From: Desulfococcaceae bacterium HSG8 | Lineage (GTDB): Bacteria; Desulfobacterota; Desulfobacteria; Desulfobacterales; 4be13 | Length of the DNA: 32,874 nucleotides | NCBI GenBank assembly: GCA_030378015.1 | Contig: JAUCGG010000041.1 | Span: forward strand, 1-32,874 | Reading direction: 5' to 3' | In this document: piece by piece, positions 17,166 through 24,811 of the stretch | How positions within the stretch are numbered: the first letter of the stretch is position 1 | How the letters are laid out: each line of letters opens with the position of its first letter | The notes under the pieces: generated by a model | What the model was told of the DNA's origin: nothing | What the model saw: only the letters and a program-made list of their open reading frames with translations | The model's database searches: none | Program-made: the position numbers and the translations under genes

Positions 17166-17405
17166 TAGTCCCGCCTTTAGGCGGGGGTGTAATTAAAAGT
17201 GTCAGGTTCAGTATGTGTCCCCTTGTTCCCAAACTCCGTTTGGGAACACACCTGCCCGGTAAACTCTGTTTGCCATGCAAAACGGAGTTTTGCATGCAAT
17301 TGCGTTCCCAAACGGAGTTTGGGAACGAGGATGGCTCACCTGGCTCAACCTAACACTTTTAATTGCACCCTTTAGGCGGCATGGTACCGCCTAAAGGCGG
17401 GACTA
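17166..17405. repeat. Nested palindromes, three layers deep
   Basis: The outer arms are tagtcccgcctttaggcgg (17166-17184) and its complement (17387-17405). Inside are imperfect arms around taattaaaagtgt and acacttttaatt, and inside those lie two gttcccaaac..gtttgggaac palindromes (about 17225-17250 and 17304-17330). Each layer is an inverted repeat seen as an independent element elsewhere: a relative of the outer arm forms the 28.2-kb element. This suggests successive insertions of one palindrome into another. Confidence 0.85.
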
Positions 17406-17409
17406 CGAA

Positions 17410-18378
17410 CTAACTATCATTTTTTATGATCATCATTGTTGATTTCAGTGTCTCCTGGGCTTTACGATGCCCCAGTTGCGCGGCGATTTTCAAATCATCC
17501 ATCGCCCGTTTTTTATTCCCCATCTTTTTATTCACTATCCCGCGATGGTAATATGCCAGACTGAACTTCGGATTCAAGTCAATGGCATTGGTCAGCATAC
17601 TTAACGCCTCATTGAGGTTCCCGGAACGGTATAACGCCTGCCCTTTTCTTAGCCAATCCACTTCCGTTGTTCCGGGAATGACGGTACTGTTTGGTGAATC
17701 TGCTTTAAGCACATGTCCGCAGTGCTTGCATATTTTGGCTTCCGGCAGAATTTTTTCCGCACATTTCGGACATCTTTTCATGCGTCTGGCCATATGCAGA
17801 TCCGTCTTTTCCCGTATTTTCTTATTTACCGTGATGAGGTATTTCTTCATTATGCGTTCCAGAAAATGTGCAAAGTCCTTTTCGTCAACCCGATAAATCT
17901 CAATCTGATGAACAATTTCGTGTTGGACAATTTCCTGGTTCTCTTTATAGTCCGGGAGGATCAGAGAAAAGTCGGCCAGCAGTTCTATAATTTGTCCGTA
18001 TTTGTCTAATTGCAGGTTTTGTATGGCAGCCGAGGCCGGTACTTCATTTTTTATATTCTCAATTTTAAAATAATCCAGAGCATTTTTGATAAGCGTCTGA
18101 GTTCCGTCACGAATAGTCTTCTCAAGAGTGGTGGTATCATGTTCTCTCTTCAACCTGTGTATTTTTGTTTTATATTCTTTTTTCAGACAATCTATCACAT
18201 CTTCGTACTCTCTTTCGACATCCTTTTTCGTCAGGATAAATGTAATCAGCAAGGAAAGAATATAAGAAAGAGTTGATGACATAAATGATATATTCGGATC
18301 AGGCACCCGAAAAAAAAGGTATGCTGAAAGCCCCGTGCCTGTCAAGCCCAGAATAACCAGATTTGCATAAAAGCTCAT
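17410..18378 (-). CDS. Membrane protein with zinc ribbon and TPR repeats, function unknown
   Basis: The 322-residue protein has two N-terminal membrane helices (about 5-23 and 31-50), a long charged helical region (about 52-205), a zinc ribbon with two CxxC knuckles (CPKCAEKILPEAKICKHCGH, about 208-227) and two TPR-like repeats (about 240-310: WLRKGQALYRSGNLNEALSM, AYYHRGIVNKKMGNKKRAMD). GGAGG seven bases upstream supports the start. The soluble part is probably cytoplasmic, since the ribbon and TPR lack export signals. TPR regions usually bind partner proteins. No neighbour suggests a pathway: the flanks are repeat fields. Confidence 0.8.
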   Translation of the reverse strand: MSFYANLVILGLTGTGLSAYLFFRVPDPNISFMSSTLSYILSLLITFILTKKDVEREYEDVIDCLKKEYKTKIHRLKREHDTTTLEKTIRDGTQTLIKNALDYFKIENIKNEVPASAAIQNLQLDKYGQIIELLADFSLILPDYKENQEIVQHEIVHQIEIYRVDEKDFAHFLERIMKKYLITVNKKIREKTDLHMARRMKRCPKCAEKILPEAKICKHCGHVLKADSPNSTVIPGTTEVDWLRKGQALYRSGNLNEALSMLTNAIDLNPKFSLAYYHRGIVNKKMGNKKRAMDDLKIAAQLGHRKAQETLKSTMMIIKNDS

Positions 18379-18925
18379 AGAAACGCCTCCGTAATATCTT
18401 GAAATCTGAAACCGTTGATAAAACCGGTCAGAAAAGACTGAAAGCAGAATAAACTACAGAGCGGGTAAAGCAACAGTCTTACGCTTTATTCGTCCGACAT
18501 CAGCATACCGATAGATTTTGTCGTGCTTTACCCGCCCTGCGATTTTCTGAAATTTCAAATTGTTCACTGAAGTTATCAATAGTATTGTATCGGATATTCG
18601 GGTGTGTCTGTTGTCTGCCATTGTTGTCTGAGTATATTTTGCAATTGATTAAGCAGCATATATAAAATAACGTGTGCGGTTGAAAATATAAATGTTAGTC
18701 AACTGACAAGTAATACTTTCAACAGACATATTTAGCTACTTTTTTCATAAAACAGGGGCGTAAGTCAATGGGGTGGAGGGAGTATTCGTTGGTAGAAATA
18801 TTCTCCATTCAGGCGATTTTTTTTACCGGCGGGTGTTATTTTCATTCATCTGAAGGTGAAATTGCTACCCGGAATCAGCTATCGCGATAGTGAGCTTCGC
18901 TTTGAGTCAGGCGATTGATCACTCG
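18379..18925. other. Gene-free stretch with one inverted repeat
   Basis: No supported gene was found. Arms gcgggtaaagca (18461-18472) and tgctttacccgc (18524-18535) form an inverted repeat with a 51-base loop. The remaining sequence is AT-rich without recognisable motifs. Confidence 0.55.
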
Positions 18926-19042
18926 AAAATTCGTCCCGTTTTCTACTCCCGTCGGATTGGCGATTAATACCAGCTTTCAGCGGCTCGGATTTGCCAATCC
19001 GAGTTGAACAAAAGGGGACGAATTTATAAGTTGCTGTACCAG
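18926..19042. repeat. Nested inverted repeat downstream of the binding-protein gene
   Basis: Outer arms aaattcgtccc (18927-18937) and gggacgaattt (19015-19025) enclose inner arms cggattggc (18953-18961) and gccaatccg (18993-19001). The right flank aagttgctgtaccag runs to 19042, two bases from the stop codon of the gene at 19045. The same flank occurs at 30751-30765, next to another gene end. Confidence 0.8.
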
Positions 19043-19044
19043 TA

Positions 19045-20067
19045 CTATAATCCTCTAAGAATACTTTCAAAATCGCTGATCCCCTCCAAAATCGCTTCCT
19101 TCGCAAACCTATCCTCGACCAATCCGGCGATATCATTATCTTTGATCAGGTTAAAATGAAGCATGAGATCCGCCATCTGCTGCATCTCTTCATTATCAGG
19201 GACAAATCGGTCATATACGATGCGGTTTTCGGGTGTCGCAAGGGCATAAGCAATCAGTTCAGGCGGCTGATTCCAGTATCGGGATGCGATATGAGCCGCA
19301 GATTTTGTATTTTCTGCTGCCCATAGACCGGAGCGCGCCGCACTCTGAACCAGCATTCCGACGATTTCAGGATCATTTTCAATCAACGACTGTTTTACAA
19401 TCAGAAGGTTGCAGATAAAGTGCTCCCACACGTCTTCCACATAAAAGAATACAGACGCATCTCCGCTCATTATGGTCTGTGCCGCAAAAGGCTCACCCAC
19501 ATAATAGGCATCAAGCGAACCCGTCGTCATCGCGGAAGCCATATCCGGAGGATTCATCTCCACAATGCGAATCTGATCCGCGAGCGCGTTTTTCTCCATC
19601 AGTTGAAGAATGCTGAGGTGATGTCCTGAGTAGCGCATGGGCACGGCAATGGTTTTCCCTGCCAGATCACTCAGTTTTTTTACATTCAGGTTTTTTCGCA
19701 CAGCCAGGGTACTCTCATGACGATTGCCGATATAAACGATTTTCACATCTTCTCCCTGCTGCCTGAGCACGACGGATAAGGGTGCGATCATAAAAGCCGC
19801 GTGAATGTCACCGTTGCGAAGGGCCTCACCCATTTCGGCAAAAGAGGAAAACTTCAGCGCGTCAAAACGGATACCGTCACCCTCACGGGTTGCATAATCA
19901 AGAAGCGGTGCTGCAAGATTTGTAATAACAGGCATATAACCCATTATGATTACCCGCCGCTTTCCGCTCTCAAGATTAAGATAGAAGTGAAGCGCGGATA
20001 TGAAGATGAGCCATCCCACAGTCCAAGTGAAAATGCGCCAGGGCAAAGGCAGGTTCTTAAATCGCAT
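19045..20067 (-). CDS. Membrane-anchored ABC substrate-binding protein (NrtA/SsuA/ThiY-like)
   Basis: The 340-residue protein has one N-terminal hydrophobic anchor (about 11-30) and a two-lobed binding fold of the NMT1/nitrate-sulfonate type: GYMPVITNLAAPLLDYATREG, NGDIHAAFMIAPLSVVLRQ, LAVRKNLNVKKLSDLAGKTI, YYVGEPFAAQ. The family binds nitrate, taurine, alkanesulfonates, bicarbonate or pyrimidine precursors; the ligand cannot be told here. Its start overlaps the end of the ATPase gene by 11 bases, a sign of translational coupling. The usual membrane permease is missing on both sides. Confidence 0.85.
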   Translation of the reverse strand: MRFKNLPLPWRIFTWTVGWLIFISALHFYLNLESGKRRVIIMGYMPVITNLAAPLLDYATREGDGIRFDALKFSSFAEMGEALRNGDIHAAFMIAPLSVVLRQQGEDVKIVYIGNRHESTLAVRKNLNVKKLSDLAGKTIAVPMRYSGHHLSILQLMEKNALADQIRIVEMNPPDMASAMTTGSLDAYYVGEPFAAQTIMSGDASVFFYVEDVWEHFICNLLIVKQSLIENDPEIVGMLVQSAARSGLWAAENTKSAAHIASRYWNQPPELIAYALATPENRIVYDRFVPDNEEMQQMADLMLHFNLIKDNDIAGLVEDRFAKEAILEGISDFESILRGL

Positions 20068-20854
20068 AATTCACACCCAGGATAAAGAAAAGTTCGTTCC
20101 GAAGCCCATTCAGTTCCGGCATTTTTTCATAGTTCCGGGGGCGGGGAAAGTCAAGTTCACGCGCCAGTTTTAGATGGGCCGGTCTTTCGCTGAGTACTAC
20201 AATCCGGTCTCCCATCAGGAGGGCATCGTCAACATCATGGGTGACAAGCACAACGGTTTTGCCGATAAACTGATGCATATTGACTACCTCCTCCCGCATC
20301 TTCAGATGGGTCAGAAAATCCAGACCTGAAAAAGGTTCATCCATAAAAAGGATATCCGGGTTTACTGCCAAGGCTCTTGCCAGTTCGGCCCGCCGCTGCA
20401 TTCCCCCGGAAAGCTGATAGGGGTAACGATTCTCAAACCCATCCAGTTCAACCATTTCAATGTATTCTTGTATCTGTTCGTTCATATCTGCTTTGTCTTC
20501 CATATGGCGCAAACCCAGTTCGACATTCTGGCGCACCGTCATCCAGGGAAAAAGCGAACTGTGCTGAAATACAAAAATATTATCCGAGCTCGGGCCGTTC
20601 ACGGGCTTGCCGTTAATCAGGACAGTTCCGGAACTAGCGCTGTCAAAACCCGCGAGAATACGAAGCATGGTAGATTTGCCGCATCCGGAGGGGCCGAGAA
20701 TACAAATCATCTCTCCGTTCTGGAATTCGAGGCTGATATCGTCAAGTACGAGGACACAATTTCCTATGCATTCATCAGGCTTTTTCGAACCGCGTTTCCG
20801 CCTCCGGCGATCTATATATTCTTTTCGCAGATTCCTGACAACAATATGTCCCAT
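20057..20854 (-). CDS. ABC transporter ATP-binding protein (SsuB/TauB/NrtD-like)
   Basis: The 265-residue ATPase has Walker A GPSGCGKST, a Q-loop in FVFQHSSLFPWM, signature LSGGMQRR, Walker B ILFMDEPFSGLD and the switch histidine in VTHD; all are intact. The FQHSSLFPW segment and the partner protein point to the nitrate/sulfonate/taurine import group. A basic insert (RRRRKRGSKK, about 17-26) between the first strands is unusual. The ribosome site is weak. It is first in a two-gene unit with the binding protein. No permease gene lies upstream: the next 200 bases are repeats. Confidence 0.9.
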   Translation of the reverse strand: MGHIVVRNLRKEYIDRRRRKRGSKKPDECIGNCVLVLDDISLEFQNGEMICILGPSGCGKSTMLRILAGFDSASSGTVLINGKPVNGPSSDNIFVFQHSSLFPWMTVRQNVELGLRHMEDKADMNEQIQEYIEMVELDGFENRYPYQLSGGMQRRAELARALAVNPDILFMDEPFSGLDFLTHLKMREEVVNMHQFIGKTVVLVTHDVDDALLMGDRIVVLSERPAHLKLARELDFPRPRNYEKMPELNGLRNELFFILGVNYAI

Positions 20855-20965
20855 ATAATTAGCATCCGGTTAATAAAAACAGACAGTCTTTTGTTAATTT
20901 TATATCCCATAATCAGTAGATCGAAAAGTCACCGAAAGCCGCTCGTTCCCACGCTTTGCGTGGGA

Positions 20966-21060
20966 ATGAGGGAGTCCGATGTTAGTAGGGTGGGTGGAGC
21001 GCAGCGTAACCCACCACAACCCGCACATGGTGGTGGGTTACGCTCCACCCACCCTACAAC
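20966..21060. repeat. Palindromic element, left boundary of the ATPase/TOPRIM cassette
   Basis: A unique stretch atgagggagtccgatgtt is followed by tagggtgggtggagcg, cagcgtaacccaccac, a short loop and the complementary arm. It ends seven bases from the TOPRIM-gene stop. The same unique stretch and arms recur in direct orientation at 22758-22856. A further small palindrome (gttcccacgctttgcgtgggaa) lies just left of it. Confidence 0.92.
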
Positions 21061-21066
21061 TTTTCG

Positions 21067-21804
21067 TCACAGGGCACTGAAAGTCAGTAGATCTGAAAGT
21101 TTCAGGTCTGCTGATTTCATAGGCTCCCACTCATCAACCTGCTCTTTAAACAGGGCGAAACTGTCAGATATCTTCTGCAAATCTTTCGGAATCAGATTTT
21201 CAGCGCAGTAAGCACAAAAGTCCCTGTCTGATTTTATATTCAATTGTTTTTTCTTAATTTTACACAGATCTTTCAACTGATCTCCCGGTTTTCGCGGTCC
21301 GTAATAAAGTTGGGCTGACGAACTCCTTTTCTTTGCGAATATCGGCAGTTTTGCTTCGTTCTGATATTGCACACCGTCACAAATCAGCAGGAGCCAGCTT
21401 TCCATCATTTGGACGGGAACAGCTATTGCACCTCTGATGGGCCAGTTTTCTCTTATATCGAGGATATTCACAGCGATACGTTCGATCTCACAGAAACGAC
21501 AGGTCTTTCCCTGTTCTTTTTTGGGAAGCTTTAGGAATCGGGGCGGCTTTTCATGATTCGGATGAGCCGGACTTCTGTCGTTGTCCAATGCGATGACAAA
21601 GAATGTGTTGTCAACATGACCGGTATATCGGATATCCCTGAGAAGTATGGGCATGTATTTCCTGACTTGAGAGACTCCCCCGCCCCTTCGGAGCCGTCTG
21701 GATATCAGGTCGTAAGATTTCCCGGTCATCTTTTCTATGCATCCTTTATAAAATGCATCGTCATTGTCATCTTCGGAGAGTATGTATATGAAATTCATTT
21801 CCAT
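21067..21804 (-). CDS. TOPRIM-like protein, likely nuclease partner of the adjacent ATPase
   Basis: The 245-residue soluble protein has no signal or membrane segment. The N-terminus YILSEDDNDDAFYKGC fits the first TOPRIM motif (hydrophobic strand, acidic residue, DxxFY), and FFVIALDNDRSP (about 68-79) fits the DxD motif. Other features are an MMESWLLL segment near 133 and cysteine pairs (CRFCE, CAYC) that might bind metal. I assign TOPRIM-like from motifs only; DUF4435 (AriB of PARIS) and DUF4276 proteins are the nearest types I know. It starts six bases after the ATPase stop, with AGGAG inside that gene, so the two are one operon. The likely job is an effector nuclease in a defence system (inference). 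Confidence 0.65.
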   Translation of the reverse strand: MEMNFIYILSEDDNDDAFYKGCIEKMTGKSYDLISRRLRRGGGVSQVRKYMPILLRDIRYTGHVDNTFFVIALDNDRSPAHPNHEKPPRFLKLPKKEQGKTCRFCEIERIAVNILDIRENWPIRGAIAVPVQMMESWLLLICDGVQYQNEAKLPIFAKKRSSSAQLYYGPRKPGDQLKDLCKIKKKQLNIKSDRDFCAYCAENLIPKDLQKISDSFALFKEQVDEWEPMKSADLKLSDLLTFSAL

Positions 21805-21810
21805 ATCCGC

Positions 21811-22728
21811 CTATGCTCCTTTCCCGGGAACTCCGCCAAAAAATCCTGAATACCACAATGCACCCAGAGGCTCCTCGTCCGGGTCAATATGCATGAGTCT
21901 TTCTTCCAGGGTGGTAAATGTTGTCTCTCCTTTTTCTTTTTCCACAATGATCACTGCATCCTCATTATCTCTGAACTGGTCAACCAGATAAGGGTTATGG
22001 GTTGTCGCAATGATCTGAGGCATGTTTTCTCTGTTTGCCATGTCAAAGCAGAGACGGACGATTTGCCCGAACAAGCGGGGATGAAGACTTCGATCAATTT
22101 CTTCGATGCAGATCAGGGACGGGGGATTTTCCTGGAACATGATAGTCAGCATAATCAGCGCCAGACAGGTTCCTTCGGAAAGGTGGCTGACCGGAATCGG
22201 CTTTGTAAGATACTTTTCCCTGACCTGCAACTGTTTGAATGTCTGACCGGGAACGAAGCTCAGTTTTTTTATTTCAGGTATGTATTCTCTCAGCGTTGCT
22301 TCGATGGTGTCAAACAGATCCTCCCTGTCACCTGTTTTCAGTGAATCAAGCACCTGAACCACGCCTGACCCGTCCTCATGAACGACCGGGGATTCCACCA
22401 GAGGTTCCTTCCCCCCGGCTTTGGCCGGGTCGAGGGAAAAGACGGAGACATTTTGCAGTTCGGGTATTGTTTCAGATCCGGCTGAATAATAATTTTCTAT
22501 CAAAAATATTTCTCCCTCATGGTTTTGAAATTTGAAAAACTGATCTGAGGAAGGATGATTCACATGTCTTGGAAACTGGGAATAAGGGTCATCCGAGGCT
22601 TTCTTCAGCAACTGAAGGAAATTCGATTTTCCGGTTCCGTTCGCTCCGATGAGAAGCGTGAAAGGACGCAGGGAAACCGAGGCGTCGAGGATGGATTTGT
22701 AATTCTTTATTCTCGCATTTGTTATCAT
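21811..22728 (-). CDS. AAA_21/OLD-like ATPase
   Basis: The 305-residue SMC/ABC-type ATPase starts MITNARIKNYKSILDASVSL, typical of RecF/OLD relatives. It has Walker A LIGANGTGKSN (about 27-37), an ABC-like signature LSEGT, Walker B LICIEEIDRSLHP and the switch ATTHNPYLVD. I start it at 22728, where GAGAGGAAG is well placed; the frame runs open to 22848, but that extension is translated palindrome. No nuclease domain is fused, unlike OLD proteins; the TOPRIM-like protein downstream would supply it. Both genes lie between two copies of one palindromic element. By analogy with AriA of PARIS the ATPase would be the sensor (inference). Confidence 0.85.
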   Translation of the reverse strand: MITNARIKNYKSILDASVSLRPFTLLIGANGTGKSNFLQLLKKASDDPYSQFPRHVNHPSSDQFFKFQNHEGEIFLIENYYSAGSETIPELQNVSVFSLDPAKAGGKEPLVESPVVHEDGSGVVQVLDSLKTGDREDLFDTIEATLREYIPEIKKLSFVPGQTFKQLQVREKYLTKPIPVSHLSEGTCLALIMLTIMFQENPPSLICIEEIDRSLHPRLFGQIVRLCFDMANRENMPQIIATTHNPYLVDQFRDNEDAVIIVEKEKGETTFTTLEERLMHIDPDEEPLGALWYSGFFGGVPGKGA

Positions 22729-22757
22729 TTTCTTCCTCTCTTTACTTTCTTTGCTGC

Positions 22758-22856
22758 ATGAGGGAGTCCGATGTTGTAGGGTGGGTGGAGCGCAGCGTAA
22801 CCCACCACCATGTGCGGGTTGTGGTGGGTTACGCTGCGCTCCACCCACCCTACAAC
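22758..22856. repeat. Palindromic element, right boundary of the ATPase/TOPRIM cassette
   Basis: It is a direct repeat of 20966-21060: the same unique stretch (atgagggagtccgatgtt) and arms. The loop is the exact reverse complement of the left copy (accaccatgtgcgggttgtg here, cacaacccgcacatggtggt there). It ends 29 bases upstream of the ATPase start and may carry or disrupt its promoter. Confidence 0.92.
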
Positions 22857-22917
22857 GGGGGCGAAAATCCCGTAGTGAGATGTTCTTTTTCGGAAATCAC
22901 CTTACTTCATAGCCGGT

Positions 22918-24678
22918 TTATCCTTTTCTTTTCACGATCACCAAAGTCATATCATCATCTCTCTTATCATCGCACCATCTGAGAACATCAGCAATGATGT
23001 TTTCCTTCATGGCTTCGGGTTCCTGGTGAGAATGTTTTTCCACGATGTTTATAAAACCATCGATGTCCAGCATTTCGCCTTCCGGGTTTTCCGCCTCGGT
23101 CAGACCGTCGGTGTAAAGAACCATGATATCCCCTTCTCCCAGTTCGAAATATGAATTTTTTGTGGGTTTGGAAATGTCGCTTATAAAGTTCAGATAGACG
23201 CCTTTTGTCCTGATCAGTTCACACTGCCGGGATTCCCGTCGCCAGACAATGATTCTCAGATGCGCGCCGGCGTGTTCGAATTTTCCCCTGCCCATATATT
23301 TCAGGGCGTTGAATGTCATAAAATGGGTTTCTTTCAGCCGTTCATGGACATTTTTATAGAGTATTTCATTGATCTTTACAACAACATTCCTCGCCTCGCA
23401 CTCAAGATTGGTTGTAACGGTTGCGTGAACTGTCTGGGCCATCATCATGATGAGGCCGGGGGTGACGCCGTGACCCGAAACGTCGCCGATGGCAATCCAG
23501 AGATTGCCGGATCTGTCCGGGGTGATTTCATAAAAATCACCGCCCACCTCATCCGCGGTCAGCATGACTGCCGAGATTTCGAAATCCGGGTGGATCTCTT
23601 CCACTGATGTCGGTAGCAGACAGGTCTGTATCTTCCTGGCCAGTTCCATCTCACCCCACAGGGCATCACGGGCTTCCCGAAGCTGCACAACCTTTTCTTC
23701 CAGGCTGTTGAGCAAACTGACATTTTCGCTCCTCAGATCAGAAAAAGCCATGCTGATTTCCCCGATCTCGTTTTTAGGGACAGGAAGTTCGGTCAGGGTG
23801 CGATTCCCTTGGGAATACTCATACATTGCGCTGACGAGAATTTTAACAGGTGCTACCATCCTCATGACCAGCAGGATGACCACTCCCATAATCACGAAGC
23901 TCAGGGCGTATGTAAAAAACAGGATATTCTGGCGCAGTCTGACCAGGGAAGAACGTCTGGCTTTGTTGTCCTCAAAAATGCTGACCGTGCATGACGCCTC
24001 ATTTCCCGGGATCACCGATTCATAAGACCAGTAATCGAAATCAGCGGTATCCCATTCCGGGAGGGGATCTCCTTCAAATGATCCGGCAACCTGTTTCCCG
24101 CCAATGCGGACCGAGATATCCACATTATGCCGCTTGCCGATATTGCCGAGAAACTGTCTGTCAAGTGCAATCCCCGTAATAACCACACCTACGATTCTTT
24201 CCTCGTGTAGTACCGCGGGGACGAGAGATATGAGAAAGACACCCTTGTCAAAGGGGGTGATGAGCGAAAGTGTTTTCCAGTCAAGAGCCTTTCGGAAATA
24301 CGGATCATCTCCAAGGCTGTCACCAAAGGCAAACTCATCGTGCCCGCGTGCAACCACTTTCCCCTGGCTGTCGGCAAAGGCAATGTAATCAATGCCTATA
24401 TCCGAAAACAACTGCCCGCGCTGGAACAGGATATCGGCATCGCTGATTTCAATCCCCGTGACGATTTCTTCAGTCTTTGCCAGCAGGGTGGCAAACTGCC
24501 TTGTTTCCTTCAGGAACACATCAATATCGTTCTTTACCTGTTCCGAGGTATCCCGGAGACGCTCCTGGATTGTCTGATCAAGGCGTTCAAGCAGGCTTTC
24601 AATCTGAAAGATCGAAATCCCCACGGAAATCACAAGGGGGAAAAATACCAGTAAGAGTATCTGATTTAACAGTTTCAT
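22918..24678 (-). CDS. Membrane sensor with HAMP and SpoIIE-type PP2C serine phosphatase domain
   Basis: The 586-residue protein has an N-terminal membrane helix (about 8-27), an extracytoplasmic sensor of Cache type (about 30-250), a second membrane helix (about 255-278), a HAMP-like segment (about 278-330), a coiled linker and a SpoIIE/RsbU phosphatase domain (about 360-585). Phosphatase motifs with metal-binding acids are EVGGDFYE, IGDVSGHG, LYTDGLTEAEN and DDDMTLVIV, all intact. Such enzymes usually dephosphorylate an anti-sigma-factor antagonist, tying a signal to gene expression, but no such partner is present. The gene follows the PhnD-like binding protein on the same strand after 133 bases, which suggests the binding protein presents a ligand to this sensor. 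Confidence 0.9.
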   Translation of the reverse strand: MKLLNQILLLVFFPLVISVGISIFQIESLLERLDQTIQERLRDTSEQVKNDIDVFLKETRQFATLLAKTEEIVTGIEISDADILFQRGQLFSDIGIDYIAFADSQGKVVARGHDEFAFGDSLGDDPYFRKALDWKTLSLITPFDKGVFLISLVPAVLHEERIVGVVITGIALDRQFLGNIGKRHNVDISVRIGGKQVAGSFEGDPLPEWDTADFDYWSYESVIPGNEASCTVSIFEDNKARRSSLVRLRQNILFFTYALSFVIMGVVILLVMRMVAPVKILVSAMYEYSQGNRTLTELPVPKNEIGEISMAFSDLRSENVSLLNSLEEKVVQLREARDALWGEMELARKIQTCLLPTSVEEIHPDFEISAVMLTADEVGGDFYEITPDRSGNLWIAIGDVSGHGVTPGLIMMMAQTVHATVTTNLECEARNVVVKINEILYKNVHERLKETHFMTFNALKYMGRGKFEHAGAHLRIIVWRRESRQCELIRTKGVYLNFISDISKPTKNSYFELGEGDIMVLYTDGLTEAENPEGEMLDIDGFINIVEKHSHQEPEAMKENIIADVLRWCDDKRDDDMTLVIVKRKG

Positions 24679-24727
24679 TATTTTTTCTCAGCCATATCTC
24701 TGTACAAAAGTTTTCCGCTGTATTCAA

Positions 24728-24784
24728 AGACCTGCGAGGTTTTGAAAACGACTCGACCGAGCTCGCCGAAGTCCTCGCAGGTCT
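24728..24784. repeat. Short palindrome (agacctgcgagg / cctcgcaggtct)
   Basis: Arms 24728-24739 and 24773-24784 are perfect. They lie between the binding-protein stop and the sensor-phosphatase start, and could act as an attenuator in that transcript. No T-run is present. Confidence 0.75.
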
Positions 24785-24811
24785 GTTGTCTCAGTCCCTG
24801 TCTGCTCAGGA

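Noticed and set aside
20468-21211. 247-codon open frame on the plus strand
   Set aside because: It crosses the ABC ATPase antisense, a palindromic element and the end of the TOPRIM gene; the composition is that of translated repeats.
22729-22848. N-terminal 40-codon extension of the AAA_21-like ATPase
   Set aside because: It is translated palindromic repeat; a good ribosome site lies before ATG 22728.
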